Source of the DNA: Erysipelotrichia bacterium
Lineage (GTDB): Bacteria; Bacillota_I; Bacilli_A; RFN20; CAG-826
Direction: 5' to 3'
Assembly: GCA_012511695.1 (NCBI GenBank)
Contig: JAAZFO010000018.1
Span: forward strand, 1-5,035
DNA length: 5,035 nucleotides
The notes below the pieces were generated by a model that saw only the letters and a program-made list of their open reading frames with translations, made no database searches and was not told the origin of the DNA. The translations under genes and the position numbers were made by a program. Positions 1-5,035 of the stretch are shown here, in pieces (position 1 is the first letter of the stretch; each line of letters begins with the position of its first letter).

Positions 1-1
1 A

Positions 2-82
2 CAGTACACTGAGCAATATGCTTTTCTCTTTTCTCTTTATGAGCAATTGATAAAAAAAGGAGGGCAAAGAGATGGCACTTAG
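2..82 (+). CDS. C-terminal end of an upstream gene (partial), possibly addB
   Basis: An open frame enters from the left edge and reads through about 26 codons (beginning QYTEQYAFLFSLYEQL) to a TAG stop at 80-82. It is the only one of the three plus frames that stays open across the region before the helicase start; the others hit TGA at 10-12 and at 48-50. It overlaps the next gene by 11 nt, the tight coupling expected of translationally linked partners. In Firmicutes addB normally lies directly upstream of addA, so the AddB nuclease/helicase-like subunit is the natural guess. That identity rests on context only: no catalytic or Fe-S cysteine motif falls inside the visible piece, and the tail is rich in Tyr, Phe and Leu with a polar end. 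The frame is probable, the name is not established. Confidence 0.5.
   Translation, partial: QYTEQYAFLFSLYEQLIKKGGQRDGT
57..63 (+). promoter_or_regulatory. Shine-Dalgarno site of the addA-like gene
   Basis: AAGGAGG, a full match to the anti-SD consensus, lies 8 nt before the ATG at 72. It fixes that ATG as the start even though it lies inside the end of the upstream reading frame. This arrangement suggests translational coupling in an operon. Confidence 0.85.
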
Positions 83-3000
83 TGATTTTCAAGCGCGCCA
101 AGTCGTGATGAATGAGTTAAAAAAGAACATTTTCGTTGTCGCTGGTGCGGGCAGTGGTAAAACTTCTATTTTGATTAGTCGAATGGTAAGAATGGTGGAA
201 GAAGGCTACGACATCACTAAAATTTGTACGATTACTTTTACTGTCAATGCTGCGGCGGAGTTTTTATCTCGTTTTAGTAGCACTTTGCAAAAGCGCAGCT
301 TCCAAACATTAGATGAATACCGACTCGATAAAAATACTTTGTTGCCTCCACCGACAAAGCTTTCCCGAAAGAGATGTAGCGAAGCTTTGAAAAATATTGA
401 TTTAGCTTTTATGGGAACTATTGATGCATTTTGTCAAAAATTAGTTTCTGAACATCCTTTTGAGGCCCAAGTTCCCGCCGCCTCTTCTTTGGTTACTGAT
501 GAAGAGTTAGTCGATTTATATCCAAAAGAATTTGAAAACATCATCAATGGTGTCGCGCCTTATAATGCCCCAAAATTACAAACCGCTTTAGCGGATTTCC
601 TCGAACTTAATGATCGGCCCGCTGAACTCTTTAAGGCGAGTATTAAAGAAGTGATCGATGCTTCATCTTTGACCATTCAAACACAAGCTTCTCATGACCC
701 CGCAAAGCCATTAGAAGCTGCTTATCAAGCTATTTTATCCCGCTATCGAGCGGATTTACTTTCCGATTTAAAAGAGCTCTACACTTATGGTGGGGCCGCC
801 ATTAATTTTGCTATTGAACTACCTTTATATGAAAAAAGTCAAGTGGGTTGGCAAAATTTTAATAACAATCAGAGTTTATTATTAAGAGACTGGGACCTAA
901 AAAAACTTAGCTTTATTGCCTACCAAATTGAAAGACTAGTGAGCAACTTGCACTTCAGTGAAGACCCAGAGTTAGCTATCACTCAATCTTTTAAAGCCTT
1001 TAAATTTAAAAAACTTACTAGTAGAGACGGACACAAAACGATTTATTATAAACTCGATACAACAGATGAAAATCGCGTCGCGGCGGTTTTCAAACAAGAA
1101 GTCGAGCAACTGATGTACGATTATAGTTTACCTTTCTTGGTGCAAGCCGCTATTTTCATCCGAGAAAAGTTTAAAAAAGAAGGCCGACTATCATTTAATC
1201 AGTGGTTATTAGTCATCAAGAATGTCTTGAAGGAAGATAAACGCCTCCATAACGGAAAATTAATTAATCACATCACTAATCGTTATCAATATTTTATGCT
1301 TGATGAATCGCAAGACACTTCGCCTTTTCAAACGACAATTTTTGAGCTATTGAGCAAACAGATTCCAGGAAAATGCACGTTGTTCATCGTCGGCGATCCT
1401 AAGCAATCAATTTATCGTTTTAGGGGTGCGGATGCAGAAGCTTACGCTTTAACAAGAAGTAAATATACGCCAATTGAGAGTCTTGATGAAGTGGACTTGT
1501 TTACGGATATTCAAGTAGAACTATTAAGAAACTTCCGCTCTAGTAAAGAGATGAAAAACTATTTTAATAATGTTTTTGCCTCACTAGATAATTATACTAC
1601 TATTGAAATTAGCGAAGATGAACCTGACACCCTTTACCATAGTGGAGCCTATAGTTATGAATCCGAACAATTAATTCCGACTATCCAAGGGATGGTTGCG
1701 AATTCAAATTACCAGACCTTTGATCGTAAGCTCGGTCACTTTCGACAATTACAATACGGTGATTTCATGGTTATTACGTATACAAAAGGTCACCAACAAA
1801 CTATTGCGCAAGCATTAAGTGAGGCGCATATTCCGTATAATTTAGAAGGAGATAATGTTTTTGCGCAATCTGATTTAGTCAAATCGATTTACGCGATTTA
1901 TACTTATGTAGCCAATAAAGACACCGCTACTTTTTATAATTTATTAACCTCTTCTTTTGTCGGTTTGTCTCCAAAAGAAAGCTTGATGCTCACTAAAGAA
2001 AGTGATGAAATTCCATTACTAGAAAATAAAGAAGCGCAAATTAATTTTATCAATGAGTTAGTTAAAAATAGTCATTCGTTAAACCCATTGACATTTTACC
2101 ACCGTATTTTAGAAAATCTTGCTTTGTTCCATGCGGATAAAATGGATAAAATTCATTATTTATTTTTCATTGAAGAAAAAATCAAAGAAGCCTTGAGTTC
2201 TTTTAAAATTGCCTCTATTAAGGATGGCGATAGATTTTTAAAAGAGCTCCTCGTCAATAAATGCGAAAGAGTTTCGGCGATTGCCTATCAACCAAATGCT
2301 ATTTATCTTGCTAATTTACATAAGGTTAAAGGATTAGAAAGTCCAGTTGTGATTTTGATTAAAGCTGGAGCGTCAACTAAAGGGCCGCAATCGCGTTTAG
2401 ATTTCAACAAACAAGAAAGCTTTTTATTTAAAATCGGAGCGCGTGGACAGTTCGGCAACTCCTTTTATTTCAGTGCTAATGCCGCTGATTTTATTGAGGA
2501 GAGCAAAAAAGAAAAAATGACTCTTGATCAAGAAAAGAAACGCCTTGAATATGTGGCGGCAACTCGCGCTAGAGATTATTTGTTAGTGCCTGAGAAATCA
2601 GGAGTGTGGAAATCCTTATCTGTTGAACAAGACTTTGTCTTGGAGCCAAGAAATAATGGCGAGATAGACAAGCCAGCTGTTTATAAACCATTTTCTGACT
2701 ATCAATTTAGTATTAATTTTAACAAGCCAGCTATTTATCGCCTCATTAAACCGAGCGCTTTACATGGGGATTTTAAAGTTGATAAAATCGCTGAAGAAAG
2801 CTTACTTGATGATAATGAAAAACTTTATGAGACATCAGCGACTGTCACGGGGACAATAGTCGACCGCTTGATGGAAAGACTAGCGTTAGCCTTGCCTGAT
2901 AAACTGCCCTCACAACCCCTTGTTCAAGCTATCCTTTATGAATATGGTTTAGCTACTGGCTCAGCTTATGAAACCATCCTAAAAGATGTTTACGAAACGA

Positions 3001-3302
3001 TTGTTTTAAAAGGTGGCTATCCGCAACTAGCTAATCAGGGGACACAAGATATTTATGGTGTGCTCAAAGATGCAAAGAAAATTATGTGTGAAGTGCCATT
3101 TTGTTATTCAGACGGTCAAGACATGATCAATGGTTTTATTGATTTAATATATGTTGACCATAGTGGTTATCACATTATTGATTATAAAAGCGATCTTGTG
3201 CTAGGAGAACATCAAGCGCAACTCAGCGCTTATAAAAAAGCAGTAAAAGCGATGTTTAATATCGACGCTGACGCAAAGCTTTACCATATAAAAGTTAAAT
3301 AA
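72..3302 (+). CDS. addA: AddA/RecB-type UvrD-family helicase-nuclease (ATP-dependent exonuclease subunit)
   Basis: This is a superfamily 1A helicase fused to a C-terminal nuclease, 1076 aa, expected to unwind and resect double-strand DNA ends for RecA-dependent repair. Visible motifs in order: Q-motif Gln7; Walker A AGAGSGKT (24-31); motif Ia TFTVNAAAEF (55-64); GTIDAFC (115-121); Walker B/motif II DESQD (411-415); motif III GDPKQSIYRFRGAD (441-454); motif IV LLRNFRS with Arg489; motif V HKVKGLE (750-756); motif VI YVAATRAR with Arg832. The nuclease domain shows GTIVD (927-931), then Asp1024 in GFIDLIY and IDYKSD with Asp1037 and Lys1039, the PD-(D/E)xK core. Its length is somewhat below the roughly 1230 aa of B. 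subtilis AddA. The start is set by the AAGGAGG site, and the gene overlaps the preceding frame, probably addB. Oddity: the usual nuclease His in GTxxH is Asp931. A RecB-like or other UvrD/nuclease protein is the main alternative to AddA. Confidence 0.88.
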   Translation: MALSDFQARQVVMNELKKNIFVVAGAGSGKTSILISRMVRMVEEGYDITKICTITFTVNAAAEFLSRFSSTLQKRSFQTLDEYRLDKNTLLPPPTKLSRKRCSEALKNIDLAFMGTIDAFCQKLVSEHPFEAQVPAASSLVTDEELVDLYPKEFENIINGVAPYNAPKLQTALADFLELNDRPAELFKASIKEVIDASSLTIQTQASHDPAKPLEAAYQAILSRYRADLLSDLKELYTYGGAAINFAIELPLYEKSQVGWQNFNNNQSLLLRDWDLKKLSFIAYQIERLVSNLHFSEDPELAITQSFKAFKFKKLTSRDGHKTIYYKLDTTDENRVAAVFKQEVEQLMYDYSLPFLVQAAIFIREKFKKEGRLSFNQWLLVIKNVLKEDKRLHNGKLINHITNRYQYFMLDESQDTSPFQTTIFELLSKQIPGKCTLFIVGDPKQSIYRFRGADAEAYALTRSKYTPIESLDEVDLFTDIQVELLRNFRSSKEMKNYFNNVFASLDNYTTIEISEDEPDTLYHSGAYSYESEQLIPTIQGMVANSNYQTFDRKLGHFRQLQYGDFMVITYTKGHQQTIAQALSEAHIPYNLEGDNVFAQSDLVKSIYAIYTYVANKDTATFYNLLTSSFVGLSPKESLMLTKESDEIPLLENKEAQINFINELVKNSHSLNPLTFYHRILENLALFHADKMDKIHYLFFIEEKIKEALSSFKIASIKDGDRFLKELLVNKCERVSAIAYQPNAIYLANLHKVKGLESPVVILIKAGASTKGPQSRLDFNKQESFLFKIGARGQFGNSFYFSANAADFIEESKKEKMTLDQEKKRLEYVAATRARDYLLVPEKSGVWKSLSVEQDFVLEPRNNGEIDKPAVYKPFSDYQFSINFNKPAIYRLIKPSALHGDFKVDKIAEESLLDDNEKLYETSATVTGTIVDRLMERLALALPDKLPSQPLVQAILYEYGLATGSAYETILKDVYETIVLKGGYPQLANQGTQDIYGVLKDAKKIMCEVPFCYSDGQDMINGFIDLIYVDHSGYHIIDYKSDLVLGEHQAQLSAYKKAVKAMFNIDADAKLYHIKVK

Positions 3303-3333
3303 AAAAAGATACTCAGTAGAGCGCTTTGGGTAT
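3298..3333 (-). terminator. Candidate Rho-independent terminator of the FMN reductase gene
   Basis: Read on the minus strand, ATACCCA pairs with TGAGTAT (seven positions, one C/A mismatch) around an 11-nt loop. It is followed by CTTTTTTTATTT, the U-rich tail of an intrinsic terminator. It lies about 50 nt past the reductase stop codon and its T-run overlaps the stop codon of the convergent helicase gene. The stem is short and AT-rich, so the call is tentative. On the plus strand no T-run follows the hairpin, so it is not a good terminator for the helicase gene. Confidence 0.4.
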
Positions 3334-3384
3334 ATACAGTTATATAGCTAACTACAAAACTATGTAAATAAGACGATTATGCCA

Positions 3385-3954
3385 TTATTTTGACTGGTGC
3401 ATATTAATAAAGTTCAAAAATGCATTCACTTGTTTTTCTAAAAATGTCAGACTTTTACTATTGAGCGCTAGATAACCTTCGGCATCAAGTTGTTGATGGG
3501 CCCAAGGCACCGCTACACGTGGGCGATTCATAATCGTCATGTTAAGAAAACTAATTAGAGATACTAAATGATCTTGGGCAACAATTGAACCTGTTTGACT
3601 TAACGACGCCCCGCTATATGTGACTAGTTTACCAGCGAGAACATCTGGCTCTTTTTCGCTAATTGGACGCGATAACCAATCAATTATATTTTTTAATGCA
3701 CTTGGAAAAAAGTGGTTGTGCTCTGGAGTGAAAATCCAAAGAGCATCACTACTTTTAACTAAGTCTCTAACTCTAGCAACTGAAGGCGGAGTAGGAAATT
3801 CGATGTCTTCATTAAAAATAGGAACATCTCCGTATTCAAGTATTATAAAATCAGCGCGATCTCCGATCATTTTTTGCGCATATAAGGCTAATTGACGGTT
3901 GTATGAATGCTTTCTTAGCGAACCAATAATGGCGAGAATTTTGATTTTTTTCAT
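3385..3954 (-). CDS. NAD(P)H-dependent FMN reductase family protein (flavodoxin-like fold)
   Basis: A 189-aa cytosolic protein of the NADPH-dependent FMN reductase family, which includes chromate reductase, azoreductase and quinone reductase types. These enzymes bind FMN and use NAD(P)H to reduce flavin, quinones or other acceptors. The N-terminal strand IKILAIIGSLR leads into the FMN phosphate-binding loop GSLRKHSYN (11-19). The second family signature is PEHNHFFPSALKNIIDW (77-93), followed by SRP (95-97), matching the usual PEYN-x-S-x-PG-x-LKN-x-IDW-x-SR pattern. PIFNEDIE (45-52) fits the conserved P-x-(F/Y)NxD segment. No signal peptide or membrane segment is seen. The ATG is preceded by AGGAGT at 7 nt. 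The gene converges on the helicase gene and diverges from msrA; a shared redox role with msrA is only an inference. In the second signature Tyr is His79 and the Gly after Pro is Ser85. The true acceptor cannot be read from sequence. Confidence 0.88.
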   Translation of the reverse strand: MKKIKILAIIGSLRKHSYNRQLALYAQKMIGDRADFIILEYGDVPIFNEDIEFPTPPSVARVRDLVKSSDALWIFTPEHNHFFPSALKNIIDWLSRPISEKEPDVLAGKLVTYSGASLSQTGSIVAQDHLVSLISFLNMTIMNRPRVAVPWAHQQLDAEGYLALNSKSLTFLEKQVNAFLNFINMHQSK

Positions 3955-4169
3955 AATGCATACTCCTATAAAATGTTTTTGGAATATTTAAAGTGCTCGT
4001 TATGTTTATTTATAAATGATGAGTAAATAAAAGGAAGTTCATAACTCCATAAGGTTAGTTTAACTTGTTTTATATCGGCGCACAAATAAACTGCTTTTTT
4101 ACTTAGAGCTAACCTTTGTTAAGCTTTATCTTTTTTTACTTCCCCAAAAATAATAAGATTAAAAATGTG
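3955..4169. other. Divergent intergenic region between the FMN reductase gene and msrA
   Basis: About 215 nt of AT-rich DNA must carry the promoters for both divergent genes. No convincing -35/-10 pair stands out on either strand. The best minus-strand candidate is TTTACT, 17 nt, CATAAC, which is weak. An 8-bp inverted repeat, AAGGTTAG (4051-4058) and CTAACCTT (4109-4116), spans about 50 nt. No small gene with a ribosome binding site is seen here. A TTG at 4116 extends the msrA frame by 18 codons, but there is no Shine-Dalgarno before it. Confidence 0.5.
3962..3967 (-). promoter_or_regulatory. Shine-Dalgarno site of the FMN reductase gene
   Basis: On the minus strand AGGAGT lies 7 nt before the ATG at 3954. 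It supports that start; the nearby upstream ATG (3961-3959) is out of frame. Confidence 0.8.
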
Positions 4170-4658
4170 ATGAAAACTATTTATTTAGCGGGCGGTTGTT
4201 TTTGGGGCTTGGAAAAGTATTTTTCTTTAGTTAAAGGAATATTTAAGACTGAAGTTGGCTACGCTAATGGAACAATTGATCGCCCTTCTTATGAAGATTT
4301 AAAATCTGGTTTAGATGATGCGGCGGAAACCGTTAAAATCGAGTATGATGACTCTATTATTTCTTTGGAAAAAATTATTGAACTATATTTAAGAGTGGTA
4401 AATCCTTACTCTTATAACGAGCAAGGAGGAGATAAAGGAGTGCAATACCGGACGGGTATTTATTTTACTGAGGCAACAGAAAAATCCAGCATCATAAAAT
4501 ATTTGCAGCAAAACATCGAAGAAACTCATCATATTGAAGTTAAACCCTTAACTAAATATTTCGCTGCTGAACAATATCACCAAAACTACTTGGATAAACA
4601 TCCACAAGGTTATTGTCACATCGATATGACTAAGTTGCGCACCGATGAAATGAAATAA
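4170..4658 (+). CDS. msrA: Peptide methionine sulfoxide reductase MsrA
   Basis: A 162-aa thiol enzyme that reduces the S-epimer of methionine sulfoxide in free or protein-bound form, repairing oxidative damage in the cytosol. The N-terminal signature GGCFWG (8-13) holds the catalytic Cys10. Spacing from this Cys matches E. coli MsrA exactly as I recall it (Cys51, Tyr82, Glu94, Asp129, Tyr134): here Tyr41, Glu53, Asp88 and Tyr93. QGGDKGVQYRTGIY (85-98) is the family segment around the last two. Cys149 in GYCH near the C-terminus is a plausible resolving Cys, recycled by thioredoxin. The usual TGHAE is replaced by DDAAE, keeping the catalytic Glu. I chose ATG 4170 because MsrA proteins of this type begin MKTIYLAGGCFWG. 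Neither it nor the upstream TTG at 4116 or GTG at 4167 has a clear Shine-Dalgarno. No MsrB domain is fused. The ssrA gene follows 40 nt downstream. Confidence 0.93.
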   Translation: MKTIYLAGGCFWGLEKYFSLVKGIFKTEVGYANGTIDRPSYEDLKSGLDDAAETVKIEYDDSIISLEKIIELYLRVVNPYSYNEQGGDKGVQYRTGIYFTEATEKSSIIKYLQQNIEETHHIEVKPLTKYFAAEQYHQNYLDKHPQGYCHIDMTKLRTDEMK

Positions 4659-4660
4659 AT

Positions 4661-4689
4661 TTGCAAAGCAACGATTATTTTATTAAAAT
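4661..4689 (+). promoter_or_regulatory. Predicted sigma-70/SigA-type promoter of ssrA
   Basis: TTGCAA (4661-4666) as -35, exactly 17 nt of spacer, and TAAAAT (4684-4689) as -10 (one mismatch to TATAAT) lie just before the tmRNA. The 9-nt gap from the -10 to G4699 puts transcription start at or very near the mature 5' end. The element sits between the msrA stop and ssrA, giving the RNA gene its own promoter. Confidence 0.6.
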
Positions 4690-4698
4690 AAATTGCTT
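4666..4698. repeat. Inverted repeat between msrA and ssrA, overlapping the ssrA promoter
   Basis: AAGCAA (4666-4671) pairs with TTGCTT (4693-4698), and inside it TTATTTT (4675-4681) pairs with AAAATAA (4685-4691) around a 3-nt ATT loop, with CGA opposite A between the two stems. This makes a 13-bp interrupted hairpin directly after the msrA stop. No T-run follows, since GGGG of the tmRNA comes next, so it is a poor intrinsic terminator for msrA. It could protect the msrA 3' end or be incidental to the AT-rich promoter. Confidence 0.5.
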
Positions 4699-5035
4699 GG
4701 GGTCGTATTGGTTTCGACCGAGAATGGTTAGTCTCTAACTGCAGTCGTGTGATGACGTAAACATCAAAAATAAAATAACTAACAATAGTTATATGAGAGC
4801 TCCTAGAGCTCAATCACTCTGCTTAGCTTAATTTAGCTTTTCCGCTATAGGATCCGACGCATTGCGCCGGGCAGAGCACCCCCTAAGGTTTTCTCCTTTC
4901 ACGCTTAGCCAGGGTGTCATAACAAAAGGATAGGTGTCTGGAGTCGATAAGTTACCAGCGCTGAAAATTTGTTTATCTCGCACGTTGGAACTAGTCGATA
5001 TGTGAGAGCGTGTTAAATTACGATATCGTCTAAAC
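4699..5035 (+). ncRNA. ssrA: Transfer-messenger RNA (tmRNA, 10Sa RNA), 3' end beyond the window
   Basis: tmRNA rescues stalled ribosomes with SmpB: alanyl-tmRNA enters the A site, then its internal frame is translated to tag the protein for proteolysis. The 5' end GGGGTCG (4699-4705), followed by TTGGTTTCGACCGAG, is the hallmark tmRNA acceptor and D-loop start. Next comes a conserved-type segment ending GACGTAAACATC with a possible first pseudoknot (GATG 4751-4754 with CATC 4762-4765), then the tag frame. CTCTGC (4817-4822) pairs with GCAGAG (4871-4876) to close the next domain. A further pseudoknot has CACCC/GGGTG and CTAAG/CTTAG stems with TCCTTT (4894-4899) pairing AAAGGA (4925-4930). The last has CTGG/CCAG and GATAAG (4946-4951) with TTTATC (4972-4977). 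The 3' part resembles the B. subtilis tmRNA approach to the T-arm; the T-arm and CCA lie outside the window. Confidence 0.92.
4781..4831 (+). other. Predicted tmRNA tag reading frame with stop
   Basis: By analogy with B. subtilis tmRNA, where the resume codon follows AUAACU, the AAC at 4781 would be the resume codon after AAAATAACT. The frame reads NNSYMRAPRAQSLCLA (16 codons) to TAA at 4829-4831. The other two frames stop early (TGA at 4794-4796, TAA at 4780-4782), so this is the only workable frame. The C-terminal LCLA resembles LALA/ALAA degrons, and the stop falls inside the loop closed by CTCTGC/GCAGAG, as expected for tmRNA. The exact resume codon is inferred. Confidence 0.65.

Noticed and set aside
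3338..3353. AGTTA/TAACT hairpin as a plus-strand terminator for the helicase gene
   Set aside because: The stem is only 5 bp, all but one pair AT, and no T-run follows it.
3620..3895. Plus-strand 91-codon open frame
   Set aside because: It lies wholly antisense to the FMN reductase gene, whose family motifs are clear, and its translation shows no recognisable motif. It is a shadow frame.
4116..4169. TTG start giving an 18-residue N-terminal extension of MsrA
   Set aside because: No Shine-Dalgarno precedes the TTG, the extension has no family counterpart, and MsrA proteins of this type begin at MKTIYLAGGCFWG.
4616..4813. Minus-strand 65-codon open frame
   Set aside because: It runs antisense through the msrA end, the ssrA promoter and the tmRNA 5' part, with no recognisable protein family. 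The RNA gene explains the sequence.
5020..5029. Palindrome ACGATATCGT considered as a protein-binding site
   Set aside because: It lies in the 3' part of the tmRNA, where helices leading to the T-arm are expected, so RNA structure is a sufficient explanation.

Overview
The window is AT-rich bacterial DNA with Gram-positive style Shine-Dalgarno sites (AAGGAGG, AGGAGT). The style suggests a low-GC Firmicute or Mycoplasmatota (Tenericutes) relative. All visible tryptophans use TGG, no protein frame contains an in-frame TGA, and the genes end in TAA or TAG, so the genetic code (11 or 4) cannot be decided from this window. The lineage is an inference from composition and from the look of the tmRNA and proteins.

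Layout. Positions 1-82 hold the last codons of an upstream reading frame that overlaps the next gene by 11 nt. The large gene at 72-3302 encodes an AddA/RecB-type UvrD-family helicase with a C-terminal PD-(D/E)xK nuclease, so the upstream tail is probably addB. A short convergent gap at 3303-3384 follows, with a candidate terminator for the minus-strand gene. Next is a minus-strand NAD(P)H-dependent FMN reductase (3385-3954). A divergent intergenic region (3955-4169) separates it from a plus-strand peptide methionine sulfoxide reductase, msrA (4170-4658). Immediately after msrA, a promoter-like TTGCAA-17-TAAAAT element precedes the 5' end of an ssrA (tmRNA) gene at 4699. That gene runs off the right edge of the window, an estimated 30 or so nt before its mature 3' end.

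Functional themes: double-strand break repair (AddA, and probably AddB), redox chemistry and repair of oxidised methionine (flavin reductase and MsrA, divergently placed), and ribosome rescue by trans-translation (tmRNA). These are ordinary housekeeping functions and I see no mobile element, CRISPR array or defence cassette. The points most worth a second look are the tmRNA tag (predicted NNSYMRAPRAQSLCLA, unlike the usual ...ALAA tags, with a perfect GAGCTC hairpin inside it), an Asp in place of the usual His in the AddA nuclease domain, and an inverted repeat overlapping the ssrA promoter.
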